DNA from: Ventosimonas gracilis
GTDB lineage: Bacteria > Pseudomonadota > Gammaproteobacteria > Pseudomonadales > Pseudomonadaceae
DNA: 62,039 nt
Assembly (NCBI RefSeq): GCF_001580025.1
Contig: NZ_LSZO01000220.1
Span: forward strand, 1-62,039
Direction: 5' to 3'
Under the pieces are notes generated by a model, which saw nothing but the letters and a program-made list of their open reading frames with translations, did not search any database and had not been told where the DNA came from. Below are positions 10,530-19,912 of the stretch, piece after piece. Each line of letters begins with the position of its first letter. Position 1 is the first letter of the stretch. The position numbers and the translations under genes were made by a program.

Positions 10530-12260
10530 TTATAACTCCGGCCCCATGGAAAAATGCAGACGAAAGCCTTTATCGCCGTCCATTGCGTGAGCGAGGTCAA
10601 GACGCAACGGCCCCAGCGGAGAAATCCAGCGCAGCCCCAAGCCGACACCGGTTTTAAGACTGGGGATTTCTAGATGGTCAAACGCATTGCCTTGGTCAAC
10701 AAAAGCCGCCACCCGCCATTTCTCGGCAAAGCGGTATTGGTATTCGAGACTGTTTGTCATTAAGTAGCGGCCACCTACCCGCTTGCCCTTATCATTCTTG
10801 GGCGCAAGGCTCTGGTAGTCATAGCCGCGCACGCTTTGGTCGCCACCAGCGTAGTAGCGCAGTGATGAAGGAATGCTGGTGTAGTCATTGGTTGCCGTAC
10901 CGCCCATTTGCAGTCGCGCCAGCAGGCGGTGCCTGTCCCAAAAACTGTACAGCCCCTTCATCAGCAGGTTGGCATGCAACAGATTGGCATCGGACAGAAA
11001 ATCCTTCTTTGCCGCTGCCATATCAAACTGGAGGCGATAACCATTTGACGGGTCAACACTATTGTCCATTTTCTGCAAGTTAAAGCTGATGCCCGGCATC
11101 AGTAAATTACTGATGCCAGTTTTATCGCCGCGTCGATAAGCTTCGTGTTGCCAAGTTAAGGACAGGGTTCGCTGCCAGCCGCTTTCCAGCTTTTGCCCAA
11201 GCCTTGAGCTTAATTTGTACAGGCGGCTGCTGCTGTCAGAACCTGCTATTTCTTCGTTCTGATAGCCGCCGGCAAAGCGCAGCTTGTCTGATAGCGGTGC
11301 GGCGAGCGGGATTTCATACCAGAACGAGAGGTTTTGTTTAGGCTGCGCCAACTCGCTTTTTAACCCGTAACGATGAGCATTGCTGCCGCTGTAGTGATGA
11401 GTCCAGCCAAAGCGAGCGCGCACGCCGACATCGGTAGAAAACCCAGCGCCTATGCTAAAATTGCGCGCTTTGCGCAAGCTCGCCTTTACCTTAACCGGCA
11501 CTTGCTCGGTGCCTGCCACTGGCTGTGCGTCAATCTGCACGTTGGTGAAGTAGTCGCTGTTTTGCAGCGCTTGATAAAGGTCGGCGATTTTCTGCGCGTC
11601 ATAGGGCGTATCAGGTGCAAAAGGCACCAAGCGCTGCAAAAAATCATCAGACATCGGCTTAAGTGGCGGGAAAATCACCCTTCCTAAGCGGTAACGCGGG
11701 CCGCTGTCGTAGATCAGCGCTATATCGGCAGCGCGCGCTTTCGGGTCAATGATCAGCTGCTGGCGAACAAAAGCTCCGCGGAAAAATCCGTAACGCTGTG
11801 CCCCTCGTTCAATAGCCTGCTTGGCCGACTCATAAGCGCCGTGATTAAGCACTGCACCGACTTGCAGCAGCGGGTCATCAAGACGATAGAAGTCCGCCAA
11901 CTGACTCGCCTCGCCGCTGATCTCAATAGCGACCTTGCGCAATCTGACCGGCTCACCCGGGCGAATTTCAATCAACAAACGCGCAGGCTGCTTACCCTTG
12001 CCGAGCAACACTTGCGTCTTAACCTGCGCCTCGTAATAACCCAGCGCCTCCAAGGCGGCACGTGCCTGCTTGGCACTGCTGGGCGCAAGTTGTGCCAGTG
12101 CCGTGGCATCACGCCCGGCCAATGGGCCGATAGTGCCTTCTACATTGGCTTTAAGCGTGGCATCGGCTGGCTCAATCTTAATTTCAAGCGACTCTTGCGC
12201 CTGTGCCAGCGACAGAGCACCGGCCAGCAGGATCAGCGCGACCTTAAGAAAAAAGTTCAT
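10530..12260 (-). CDS. tamA: Translocation and assembly module subunit TamA (outer membrane)
   Basis: A 576-residue Omp85-family protein. The ATG at 12260 is preferred over one at 12290 because it forms an ATGA overlap with the stop of the upstream transporter gene and begins directly with a signal peptide (MNFFLKVALILLAGALSLAQA). Three POTRA-like domains span about residues 30-270. A 16-strand beta-barrel follows, with the bacterial surface antigen signature near GGDQSVRGYDYQSL (the RGY loop motif of Omp85 proteins) and a C-terminal strand ending in LHFSMGPEL. TamA works with the inner-membrane protein TamB, which would normally be the next gene; here tRNA-Met follows and tamB is not in the window. 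Confidence 0.92.
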   Translation of the reverse strand: MNFFLKVALILLAGALSLAQAQESLEIKIEPADATLKANVEGTIGPLAGRDATALAQLAPSSAKQARAALEALGYYEAQVKTQVLLGKGKQPARLLIEIRPGEPVRLRKVAIEISGEASQLADFYRLDDPLLQVGAVLNHGAYESAKQAIERGAQRYGFFRGAFVRQQLIIDPKARAADIALIYDSGPRYRLGRVIFPPLKPMSDDFLQRLVPFAPDTPYDAQKIADLYQALQNSDYFTNVQIDAQPVAGTEQVPVKVKASLRKARNFSIGAGFSTDVGVRARFGWTHHYSGSNAHRYGLKSELAQPKQNLSFWYEIPLAAPLSDKLRFAGGYQNEEIAGSDSSSRLYKLSSRLGQKLESGWQRTLSLTWQHEAYRRGDKTGISNLLMPGISFNLQKMDNSVDPSNGYRLQFDMAAAKKDFLSDANLLHANLLMKGLYSFWDRHRLLARLQMGGTATNDYTSIPSSLRYYAGGDQSVRGYDYQSLAPKNDKGKRVGGRYLMTNSLEYQYRFAEKWRVAAFVDQGNAFDHLEIPSLKTGVGLGLRWISPLGPLRLDLAHAMDGDKGFRLHFSMGPEL

Positions 12261-13132
12261 AGCTTTTGACCTTGGCGTTGCTGCAAGCAAACCGCCGCTA
12301 AACCACTGGCGCAGACCAGAGCAATCCCCAGCAGGCTGCTGCTATCCGGCCAATGGGCAAAAAACAGCCCACCCAGCAGCGTGGCAAACAGCAGATGGCA
12401 GTAACTAAAAGGTGCCAGCAGCACGGGCGGCGCGTAGTGGAAGGCTTGGCTTAATGACAGATGTGAAACCATACCGCAGCAGCCCAGCGCCAACATCAGC
12501 AGGCCATCCTTGAGGTTATCGGGAAAATGCCAGAAGAACGGCACCAATGCCGTCATAATCAGCGTATTTTGCAATCCGGCAAAAAAATTGCTGGTGGTGG
12601 AACTGTCAAAGGCCGCGAGTTTGCGCGTAAGCAATTGATAGCCGCAAAAACACAGCGCCGAACCAAGCGGCAGCAAAATGGGCGGCGCAAAAAAACTGCT
12701 ACCCGGATGCACAATCAGTAAAACCCCGGCAAACCCCAGCGAAACGGCTAACCACTGCCCAATACTGACGCGCTCGCCGAGCAGCCAAACGGAAAGCGCG
12801 GTCACCAATAGCGGGGCAAGAAAATTGACCGCCGTGGCTTCCGCCAGCGGAATAAATATCAATCCGCTATTAAACAGCACGCTGGTACCAAGCAGACAAA
12901 GCCCGCGCAGCGCCTGCAATAACGGGCGTTTGCTGCGCAGCACACGCAGCCCGTTTTGCGGAATAAATACCGCTGCCATCAGCACGGTATGCACCAGATA
13001 ACGCGCCCAGACAATCATCACAATCGGATAAAAGCCGGACAGGTACTTAGATAGCGCGTCATGGCTGGCAAACAACAAGGTTGCCAACAGCATCAGGGCA
13101 ATCCCGCGCAGTGGGTGGAAACTGGGATTCAT
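12257..13132 (-). CDS. EamA/DMT-family inner-membrane transporter
   Basis: A 291-residue protein with about ten transmembrane helices and two EamA repeats (residues about 10-140 and 150-285). The N-terminus reads MLLATLLFASHDALSKYLSG, typical of the drug/metabolite transporter superfamily. The substrate cannot be inferred; S-adenosylmethionine, amino-acid and nucleotide-sugar exporters share this fold. The stop overlaps the tamA start by 4 bp, so the two may be co-expressed, although a functional link is not obvious. Confidence 0.85.
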   Translation of the reverse strand: MNPSFHPLRGIALMLLATLLFASHDALSKYLSGFYPIVMIVWARYLVHTVLMAAVFIPQNGLRVLRSKRPLLQALRGLCLLGTSVLFNSGLIFIPLAEATAVNFLAPLLVTALSVWLLGERVSIGQWLAVSLGFAGVLLIVHPGSSFFAPPILLPLGSALCFCGYQLLTRKLAAFDSSTTSNFFAGLQNTLIMTALVPFFWHFPDNLKDGLLMLALGCCGMVSHLSLSQAFHYAPPVLLAPFSYCHLLFATLLGGLFFAHWPDSSSLLGIALVCASGLAAVCLQQRQGQKL

Positions 13133-13208
13133 GGGTTTGTGATTCAGCGCTATCGATTAAACCTGCAACGCATCTTATCGGCCAACTCCAGCAATTTCTA
13201 TCAGCATC

Positions 13209-13236
13209 TAAAGTTTGTTGCTCGTTTTGCCGATAC
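13209..13236 (+). promoter_or_regulatory. Sigma-28 (FliA) promoter
   Basis: TAAAGTTT followed by GCCGATAC, 16 nt between TAAA and GCCGATAC. This is near the FliA consensus TAAA-N15-GCCGATAA. It lies about 67 bp upstream of the chemoreceptor ATG. FliA itself is encoded at 49661-50449. Confidence 0.75.
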
Positions 13237-13302
13237 CTTCGTCAAGAAGGCTTCGCCTTGCTTTTTCTTTAGCATTTATTGGCATTTAGCGGAAGTAAAC
13301 CT

Positions 13303-14928
13303 ATGCTGCGCAATTTAAAAATCCGTACTGGCATGACGCTGGTGCAATTGTTGATGACCTTAGTGTTACTGATCTCGGTATGCAGTGGCTGGTGGCGAGC
13401 CGATATCAGCCAGCAGCAAATTACCCAGATGTACCAACTCAGCGAAAAAAACGACAAGCTGGAAAATACCTTTAACCGTATCTTGCGCATTCGCACGGCA
13501 CTAGCCGGTGCTTTTAATGAAATCCAGGAAGGCGATACAGAACGCGCCAGCATCAGTTTGCAACTGGCCAAACAGCGTATTGCTGAAGCCGCCGAGCTAT
13601 ACCAACAATTTACACAAATCGCGAGTCTGACCGATGAGCAGCCTCTGCAAGAGCGACTGGGAAAAGACTTCCATTACTATCAACAAATACTTAACGAGCT
13701 ACTCGATGCGTTGGAGCAAGGTGCGCTTGAGCGTTATAGCGAACTTAATCTTAAAGCACGCAGTATTCATGATAGTTTTGAAAAAAATGCACAAGACTTT
13801 GATGACAAACTCGACCAATATGCCAAGCAAATAATGGAAGACACCGCGCAACGCGCGGATACAGCATTACTCTTTGTATTTTTACTGCTGGGTATTTCAC
13901 TGTTGTTGATGCTCGGTTGTTGGTATTTTATTGTGCATCATGTATTAAAACCCCTGCGTATAGCAGGCGAGCATTTAAAACAGATGGGCAGCGGTGATTT
14001 ACGCGAAGAAATTAAAGTTTGCTCCAACAATGAAATGGGCGAGCTGTTTAGCTCACTGCAACAAATGCAAGAAGACCGCAAGCAGGTGGTCGAACAAATC
14101 GGGCGCTGCGCCGGACAATTGGCCGAATCCGCCGTGGAACTCGCCACCATTACCAAAGAAGGCACGCAAAGTCTGCAACAGCAATATCAAGAATTGGAAC
14201 TCGCCGCCACCGCCGTCAATGAAATGACCGCCGCCGTGGCCGATGTCGCCAGAAACGCAGCATCCACCTCAAAAGCCTCTGAACAGTCCAACCAATTGGC
14301 GATGCAAAGCCGCGAGCAGGTTCGCTCCAGTTTGCAGGAAATTGGCAATATGAACAGCGAAATGCAAAGCAGTTCTGCGCAGATACAAACGCTGGCACAG
14401 CACGCGCAGCAAATTGGCCGGGTGCTGGATGTGATTCGCGCGGTATCCGAGCAGACCAACTTGCTCGCCCTCAATGCCGCCATTGAAGCGGCGCGCGCGG
14501 GCGAAGCCGGACGCGGTTTTGCCGTGGTCGCCGATGAAGTTAGAAGCCTCGCGCAGCGTACCGGCGAATCCACCCGTGAAATTGAGCAGATGATTGAAGG
14601 CATTCAAAGCGGCACGGAACAAGCTGTCGCCTCCATGCTCTCCAGCACCCGCCGCGCACAAACAACATTGGAAGCGACCGAAAGCAGTGGTGCGGCGCTT
14701 GAGGATATTTTCAAAGCGCTTTCTGACATTAACGAGCGCAACCAGCTCATTGCCAGCGCCGCCGAACAACAGGCCCAAGTTGCCCGTGAAGTCGACCGCA
14801 ATCTACTGAATATCCGCGACCTTTCCAGCAACGCCGCCGGTGGGGCCGAGCAAACCCGCTTTGCCAGCGACGAGCTGTCACGCCTCGCGGTGGAGCTAAA
14901 CAGCATGATTGAGCAGTTTAAAGTCTGA
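13303..14928 (+). CDS. Methyl-accepting chemotaxis protein
   Basis: A 541-residue transmembrane chemoreceptor. I chose ATG 13303, with a GGAAG ribosome site, over a TTG at 13279. TM1 is about residues 10-30. A periplasmic domain of about 155 residues, predicted largely helical (possible four-helix bundle), precedes TM2 at about 187-210. HAMP is at about 211-265. The cytoplasmic hairpin has the invariant tip sequence [19 protein letters not shown] near 382-400. There is no C-terminal pentapeptide for CheR/CheB tethering (it ends IEQFKV). The ligand is unknown. A near-consensus FliA promoter directly upstream ties it to the motility cluster at 43-52 kb. Confidence 0.93.
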   Translation: MLRNLKIRTGMTLVQLLMTLVLLISVCSGWWRADISQQQITQMYQLSEKNDKLENTFNRILRIRTALAGAFNEIQEGDTERASISLQLAKQRIAEAAELYQQFTQIASLTDEQPLQERLGKDFHYYQQILNELLDALEQGALERYSELNLKARSIHDSFEKNAQDFDDKLDQYAKQIMEDTAQRADTALLFVFLLLGISLLLMLGCWYFIVHHVLKPLRIAGEHLKQMGSGDLREEIKVCSNNEMGELFSSLQQMQEDRKQVVEQIGRCAGQLAESAVELATITKEGTQSLQQQYQELELAATAVNEMTAAVADVARNAASTSKASEQSNQLAMQSREQVRSSLQEIGNMNSEMQSSSAQIQTLAQHAQQIGRVLDVIRAVSEQTNLLALNAAIEAARAGEAGRGFAVVADEVRSLAQRTGESTREIEQMIEGIQSGTEQAVASMLSSTRRAQTTLEATESSGAALEDIFKALSDINERNQLIASAAEQQAQVAREVDRNLLNIRDLSSNAAGGAEQTRFASDELSRLAVELNSMIEQFKV

Positions 14929-15108
14929 TGTCTTCCCTTGTATCTTCGTTTGAGAGGTTATCCACAGCGCGTCATCCCCTTGGAGCCCTGTCATAGACAA
15001 GGGCATCCGCTGGGAGAGCATTGGTCGTGGATAATCTTTCTTTGTTTCAATCCCGAACCGTTGTGAGTAGGCGATAGCCGTATCGATGATCTATTGCAAG
15101 GCAGGGCT
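14929..15108. other. Non-coding stretch upstream of an IS110-like transposase start; possible remnant of its left end
   Basis: No open frame is convincing here. The sequence ends at the transposase ATG and includes a possible stem CCCTTG/CAAGGG around 14975-15002. In IS110-family elements a long non-coding left end upstream of the recombinase gene encodes the bridge RNA, so this stretch may be what is left of one. That is inference from position only. Confidence 0.35.
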
Positions 15109-15276
15109 ATGACAAAGACCTACCAAGATGCGCTTTTTGTAGGCGTAGACGTTTCCAAGACGACGCTAGAAGTGGCGTTGGATGACAAGCGTCCGACTGA
15201 ACAATTCCCCAATAACGAGCCAGGTTGCGGCGTGAATGTCGCTCTGTTGCTGATGGAAGCGACCGGCCGTATGTAG
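15109..15276 (+). pseudogene. IS110-family transposase, N-terminal remnant
   Basis: 55 codons. Residues 9-23 (FVGVDVSKTTLEVAL) carry the first catalytic Asp of the DEDD RuvC-like domain typical of IS110. After PNNEPG the reading jumps to VALLLMEATG, which in full-length enzymes lies tens of residues later, so an internal deletion is likely, and a stop follows at once. The Tnp20-type C-terminal domain is missing. The remnant marks the left edge of the siderophore importer genes. Confidence 0.75.
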
Positions 15277-15391
15277 AAATTTATACTTTATCTGACAAGG
15301 GTCTTAGAGCCTGTTTACGAAAGCTGGTAGCCGCAATACTTAACTCTCAATCATAATCAATACCGATTATCCTTCTGCTCAGGAGAGTTCC

Positions 15392-16327
15392 GTGAACAAG
15401 TTAAGCACCGCCTTCGTCTGTCTTCTTGCCTTACTGGCTGCCAGCATTGTCGCCACCGCTGCAGCCGCTGAAATTCGCATCCAGCACGCCAAGGGCGAGA
15501 CGGTTTTGCCCGCCGTGCCGAAAAAAGTTTTGGTATTGGATGTGCCCAGTCTGGATAACCTGGATGCGCTTGGTGTGCAGCCAACAGGCGTACCGGGTGG
15601 TAATCTGCCGTCTTATCTTGCCAAGTATGAAGCGCCGCAATACCTCAAAATCGGTTCGTTATTTGAGCCGGACTATGAGGCCATCAATGCTGCCGAAGCC
15701 GAACTTGCCATTGTCGGTGGACGCTCGTCGGCCAAATATCAGGAAGTCGCGACCATTTTGCCGACGATTGATCTTTCCGTAGACAATCAAGATTACTTGG
15801 CAAGCGCTAAAAACAATATCGAAACACTCGGCAAAATCTTTAATAAAGAACAACGCGCTAAAGAAATGCTTAGCACGCTCGACAATAACATTACCGCGTT
15901 AAAGCAAAGAGCTGGAGATAGCGGGCGGGCGATTATTCTGATTACCAATGCCGGCAAAGTAGGCGTATATGGACGCGGCTCGAGGCTGGGCTGGCTGCAT
16001 AATGATATTGGTTTTAAAACCGTAGCCGATGATATTGACGACCGCTTCCACGGCGGCGATATTGTTTCTTTTGAATATATTCTGGAGAAAAATCCCGATT
16101 GGCTGTTTGTGGTAGACCGTGATGCCGCCATCGGTCAGCGCAATGCTGGCAATGCCGCCGAACAGGTACTTAATAATGCCTTGATACAACAAACAACCGC
16201 CTGGAAAAAACAACAGATAGTTTATCTTAAGCCGCAGCAAGCCTATATTGTTTCCAGTGGCTGGCAGGCATTAACCAGCATTCTTGAGCAATTACAGCAG
16301 GCGATGAATAAAGCACGCGCGCAATGA
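15392..16327 (+). CDS. Siderophore ABC transporter, periplasmic binding protein (CeuE/FatB-like)
   Basis: A 311-residue cluster A-II binding protein with signal peptide (cleavage after TAAAA near residue 26). The opening of the mature chain (IRIQHAKGETVLPAVPKKVLVLD) and the stretch SLFEPDYEAINAAEAELAIV match the CeuE/FatB group that binds ferric catecholate-type siderophores. The GTG start at 15392 is favoured by AGGAGAG 5 nt upstream. An AT-rich stretch at 15349-15372 (ends GATTATCC) could be a Fur site, but the match is weak. It is coupled to the permease gene by an ATGA overlap. No TonB-dependent receptor or siderophore synthesis gene is in the window. Confidence 0.9.
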   Translation: MNKLSTAFVCLLALLAASIVATAAAAEIRIQHAKGETVLPAVPKKVLVLDVPSLDNLDALGVQPTGVPGGNLPSYLAKYEAPQYLKIGSLFEPDYEAINAAEAELAIVGGRSSAKYQEVATILPTIDLSVDNQDYLASAKNNIETLGKIFNKEQRAKEMLSTLDNNITALKQRAGDSGRAIILITNAGKVGVYGRGSRLGWLHNDIGFKTVADDIDDRFHGGDIVSFEYILEKNPDWLFVVDRDAAIGQRNAGNAAEQVLNNALIQQTTAWKKQQIVYLKPQQAYIVSSGWQALTSILEQLQQAMNKARAQ

Positions 16328-17286
16328 AATACCTGCCCGTTGCATTGCTTGCGCTTATTCTGCTGGCAATAGCCAGTTTATTGATTGGCGTATCCGATGT
16401 TTCACTGGCCGCACTCTTTGCCGATAATGCCAACTCGCGCGCCAAGCAGATACTGTTAATCAGTCGTCTACCGCGCACACTGGCGTTAGTGCTTGCCGGA
16501 AGTTCCATGGCAATAGCCGGGCTTATCATGCAAATGCTGGTACGCAATCGCTTTGTTGAACCGGCCACGGCAGGTACTTTAGAGTCGGCAAGTCTGGGTC
16601 TGTTGGTTATCACCCTATTTGCGCCGGGACTTGCGTTAATGGGCAAAATGCTGGTATCGGCCTTATTTGCCTTATTCGGCACCTTGCTGTTTTTACGGAT
16701 TCTTAGGCAAGTACCACTGCGCGATATTTTATTGGTACCTTTGATTGGCATTATGCTGGGCGGCATTATCAGCGCGGTTACTACTTTTTTTGCCTACCGT
16801 TATGATTTGTTGCAATCATTGCTGGCCTTTCGCAGCGGGGATTTTTCCGGCGTATTAAGTGGGCGCTATGAACTGCTCTGGCTTGGCTTTTTATTTGCGC
16901 TGGCCGCCTGGTTTTTGGCAGACCGCTTAACCGTAGCCGGCATGGGCGAAGACTTTACCACCAATCTTGGCCTTAATTACCGGCATACCGTTACACTGGG
17001 CTTAATTATTGTGTCGTTGGTATCAGCGAGTGTCGTTGTGACCGTTGGCATGATTCCGTTTTTGGGTTTGTTGGTTCCCAATATTGTCAGCCTGATAATG
17101 GGTGACAATATGCGCCGCGCCATCCCTTGGGTTGCTTTACTGGGCAGTTTCTTTGTACTGCTGTGCGATATGATTGGGCGCACCATTCGCGCACCCTATG
17201 AAATCCCCATCGGTACGGTCGTTGGCGTAGTGGGCAGCGCTTTGTTCCTTTATTTATTGCTGCGTAAATCCGCTCATGCTTCGTAA
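16324..17286 (+). CDS. Siderophore ABC transporter permease 1 (FecCD family)
   Basis: A 320-residue polytopic protein with about nine to ten helices, FecCD/BtuC family. The motif RLPRTLALVLAGSSMAIAGLIMQ (quoted as RLPRTLALVLAGSS plus the following AIAGL) near residues 46-70 is the usual FecCD signature, and the coupling-helix glycine region MIPFLGLLVPNI is near 245. It overlaps the binding-protein gene by 4 bp and the next permease by 11 bp. Codon choice looks more AT-rich than the housekeeping neighbours, which, with the IS remnant upstream, hints at acquisition. Confidence 0.88.
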   Translation: MKYLPVALLALILLAIASLLIGVSDVSLAALFADNANSRAKQILLISRLPRTLALVLAGSSMAIAGLIMQMLVRNRFVEPATAGTLESASLGLLVITLFAPGLALMGKMLVSALFALFGTLLFLRILRQVPLRDILLVPLIGIMLGGIISAVTTFFAYRYDLLQSLLAFRSGDFSGVLSGRYELLWLGFLFALAAWFLADRLTVAGMGEDFTTNLGLNYRHTVTLGLIIVSLVSASVVVTVGMIPFLGLLVPNIVSLIMGDNMRRAIPWVALLGSFFVLLCDMIGRTIRAPYEIPIGTVVGVVGSALFLYLLLRKSAHAS

Positions 17287-18241
17287 CTTTCAAAGCCGCC
17301 CCCAATGGGGGCTTGCGCTGTTGCTGCTGCTTGCATTGCTGTCCATCTTGGCTTTTATGACCGTTGGAGCCAAAGGCAGTTGGTCGTTTATCTTAAAGTT
17401 TCGTGGCATCAAGCTCGCCGCCTTGATTTTGGTGGCTTACAGTGTGGCGGTTTCCACCGTACTGTTTCAAACCGTAACCAATAACCGTATTTTGACCCCA
17501 GCCATTATGGGATTTGATTCGCTGTTTATCCTGGGTCATACCTTATTGTTTTTTATTTTGGGTTCGGCGCAGTCACTTTCGATCGACCCGCGCCTGCGCT
17601 TTTTGGCCGATACGCTGCTGCTCATGCTGTTTGCCGGATTTTTATATCGCTGGTTATTTTCCGCTGGTGAGCGCAGTTTGCACTTATTGGTGTTGGTTGG
17701 GATTATTTTTGGCGTATTGTTTAGAAGCCTCGCGCAGTTTATCCAGCGTCTGCTTGACCCCAATGAGTTTATGGTATTGACCGATACTTTATTTGCCAGC
17801 TTTAACTCCATCGATACTCGCTTATTACTGCTGGCAAGCGGTGCCGTTGCTTTGACCAGTATTGCACTGACTGGTTTATTTCACTGCTTTGATATATTGG
17901 CATTGGGGCGAACTTTTGCCATCAATCTGGGTATCGATCATCGGCGGGTTGTCACACAAATTCTGCTGCTGGTTTCCGTGTTGATTGCCGTATCCACCGC
18001 ATTGGTAGGGCCGATATTGTTTTTTGGCCTGTTGGTTGCAGCACTTTCGCATTATCTAACCGGCAGCAGTCAGCATCGTTATTTATTGTCTGCTGCGGTA
18101 TTGCTGGCAATTATTTTTTTAGTTGGCGGACAAGTGGTATTGGAGCGATTATTTGCTTTTGATACTGCGCTGGCTATTGTCATTGAATTTTTGGGTGGCC
18201 TGGTATTTATTGCCCTGGTATTAAAACAGAGTGCACGATGA
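17276..18241 (+). CDS. Siderophore ABC transporter permease 2 (FecCD family)
   Basis: A 321-residue FecCD-family permease, the second half of a heterodimeric channel such as FatC/CeuC. Polytopic with about nine to ten helices; conserved features include FRGIKLAALILVAYSVAVST near the N-terminus, NRILTPAIMGFDSLFIL, and the coupling region VGPILFFGLLVAAL. The start overlaps the upstream permease by 11 bp and its stop overlaps the ATPase start by 4 bp, so all four genes form one operon. Confidence 0.87.
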   Translation: MLRNFQSRPQWGLALLLLLALLSILAFMTVGAKGSWSFILKFRGIKLAALILVAYSVAVSTVLFQTVTNNRILTPAIMGFDSLFILGHTLLFFILGSAQSLSIDPRLRFLADTLLLMLFAGFLYRWLFSAGERSLHLLVLVGIIFGVLFRSLAQFIQRLLDPNEFMVLTDTLFASFNSIDTRLLLLASGAVALTSIALTGLFHCFDILALGRTFAINLGIDHRRVVTQILLLVSVLIAVSTALVGPILFFGLLVAALSHYLTGSSQHRYLLSAAVLLAIIFLVGGQVVLERLFAFDTALAIVIEFLGGLVFIALVLKQSAR

Positions 18242-18995
18242 TTATTGTAGAGAACATTTGTAAAAGTTATGCACAGTCGCTGGTAATCGATAATGTATCA
18301 CTGAGTATTCCAGCCGCTGGCTTGACCTCCATTATCGGCCCGAATGGCGCGGGCAAATCGACCTTGCTTTCCATCATTGCGCGTTTGCTTCGTTCTGATA
18401 AAGGCAAAGTCAGCGTGGCCGGGTTGGATATTCATCACACAGCTACCGATGTTTTGGCGCAGCGTCTTTCCATTTTGCGCCAGGACAATCATTTGCATCG
18501 CGCTTAACGGTACGCGAACTGGTCAGCTTTGGTCGTTATCCCTATTCACGTGGCAGATTAAATGCACAAGACCAGCATCATATTGAACAAGCGCTTAATT
18601 ACCTTGAACTTACGCCAATGGCAACGCGTTTTTTGGATGAACTTTCCGGCGGGCAACGACAACGCGCTTTTGTTGCCATGCTGCTCTGTCAGGATACCGA
18701 TTATTTATTGCTGGATGAGCCGCTCAATAATCTGGATATGAAACACGCCAGCTCCATGATGAAAATCCTGCGGCGTGCGGGCAATGAATTAAATAAGACG
18801 ATCGTTTTGGTTTTGCATGATATTAATTTTGCTGCCTGGTATTCTGAGCGCATTATTGCCATGAAAAACGGCAAATTGTGGGGGCAAGGCAGCGTGGATG
18901 AAATGATTACCAGCCAAGTACTTGAGCAGATTTATGATATGCCGATAGCCATTCACCACTTGGGCGAAAGACGCATTGCCTTGTTTTATGAATAA
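18238..18995 (+). pseudogene. Siderophore ABC transporter ATPase, single frameshift
   Basis: Reads MIIVENICKSY..., with Walker A GPNGAGKST near residue 36, up to LSILRQDNHL, then stops at TAA (18505-18507). The continuation is in the next frame (ASRLTVRELVSFGRYPYS), leading to the signature LSGGQRQRAF, Walker B YLLLDEP and the H-loop VLHD, and ending at 18995. Restoring one base between 18494 and 18496 (TTGCATCG to TTGGCATCG) rejoins both halves into about 252 residues, the normal size. The rest is intact, so the lesion is recent or a sequencing error. As read, the importer lacks an ATPase. The 3' end overlaps the convergent ygfA gene by 10 bp. Confidence 0.85.
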
Positions 18996-19588
18996 CGCCA
19001 ATACCAGCCTGCATCGGTTACGGTAGCAAGCAACGGAATATCCCAAGGCGCAAGATGCAGCCGCTGCACTTTTTGACATTCATGGGCGATACCCAAGAGC
19101 AGCGGCTTTTGGCTGTGTTTGCGGTGCCTGCGAAAGGCAAGCGCACGGTCATAAAACCCGCCGCCCATGCCTAAGCGCCCGCCAAAGGCATCAAAACCCA
19201 CCAGCGGCAGTAGCAGTAAATCCAGCGCCCAGGTTTGCCGTTGCCTGGCCAGATTGGCTTTCGGCTGCAAAATGCCAAAGCGCCCTTTGTGCAGGGTTTC
19301 GCGCTTATCGATACGTTGAAAGCGCATAAGGCTTTTCGGCCAATGTGAAAGTAACGGCAGATAGGTCTGTTTGCGGCGTTGCCAAAGCGCATGCAATAGC
19401 GGGCGCGGGTCAATTTCGCCGTCTTGTGGCAAGTAGAGTGCAATATGGCGGGCGCGGCGCAGCAGTGGATGCTGGCTCAGTTGCCGGTAGAGTGCTTGGG
19501 CGGCTCTTTGTTGCTCGCTCTGGCTTAAGGCTCTTCGGCGATTGCGTAATAAACGGCGCAGTGCCGGGCGGGAAAGTGTTTCCGTCAT
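18986..19588 (-). CDS. ygfA: 5-formyltetrahydrofolate cyclo-ligase
   Basis: A 200-residue enzyme that converts 5-formyl-THF to 5,10-methenyl-THF with ATP. The N-terminal RRLLRNRRRAL, the YLPQDGEIDPRPLL segment and the substrate/ATP loop VGFDAFGGRLGMGGGFYDRAL (key residues GxRLGxGGGFYDR, about 125-145) are diagnostic. It lies about 30 bp downstream of the 6S RNA gene on the same strand, the conserved ssrS-ygfA arrangement in gammaproteobacteria, so it is probably expressed by read-through from the 6S promoter. Confidence 0.94.
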   Translation of the reverse strand: MTETLSRPALRRLLRNRRRALSQSEQQRAAQALYRQLSQHPLLRRARHIALYLPQDGEIDPRPLLHALWQRRKQTYLPLLSHWPKSLMRFQRIDKRETLHKGRFGILQPKANLARQRQTWALDLLLLPLVGFDAFGGRLGMGGGFYDRALAFRRHRKHSQKPLLLGIAHECQKVQRLHLAPWDIPLLATVTDAGWYWRYS

Positions 19589-19617
19589 GCGCTAAGCAGC
19601 CGGCAAAAAGATAAGAA

Positions 19618-19793
19618 GACTCCCAAACGTGCCGCTGTTGGGTAGCCCTTGAACCCGAAAAGTTCAAGGTGGGAGATGCCGCAGGCGATAAGGCTTTCCA
19701 CCTTAAGTGGACATGCACAACGTGCCTTGCAGGCAAATCCCGGGGCGTGCTATCGGCTCAGGAACATGCCAACTGGCGAACACGCGAGGGAGT
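19618..19793 (-). ncRNA. ssrS: 6S RNA
   Basis: The minus strand carries the marks of gammaproteobacterial 6S RNA. Near the 5' end is TTCCTGAGCCGATA. In the 3' half are CACCTTGAAC...GGGTTCAAGGGCTAC and AGCGGCAC...GGGAG. The terminal closing stem pairs CTCCC...CGTG (19783-19792) with CACG..GGGAG (19621-19632). About 176 nt, normal size. A -10 box TATACT (plus-strand 19801-19806) puts the start at about 19793. 6S RNA mimics an open promoter and sequesters sigma-70 RNA polymerase in stationary phase. ygfA follows directly, as usual. Confidence 0.92.
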
Positions 19794-19800
19794 GACGGCG

Positions 19801-19806
19801 AGTATA
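19801..19806 (-). promoter_or_regulatory. -10 element of the 6S RNA promoter
   Basis: TATACT on the minus strand, 7-8 nt before the predicted 6S 5' end (A at 19793). No clear -35 hexamer at 17 nt. Confidence 0.6.
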
Positions 19807-19912
19807 ACGCAATCGGTCTGTTCTTTGTGCGGCAAACGCCCGCAGCAGACGAACAAGCCGCCCGCTGATGGTAGGATGGCGGGCATTTCCGCTCTTAAGC
19901 CTGATAAAAACC

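Noticed and set aside
15349-15372. Possible Fur box before the siderophore operon
   Set aside because: Only the GATAAT-like end matches; the rest of the 19-bp consensus fails, so it is mentioned in the gene entry but not called.
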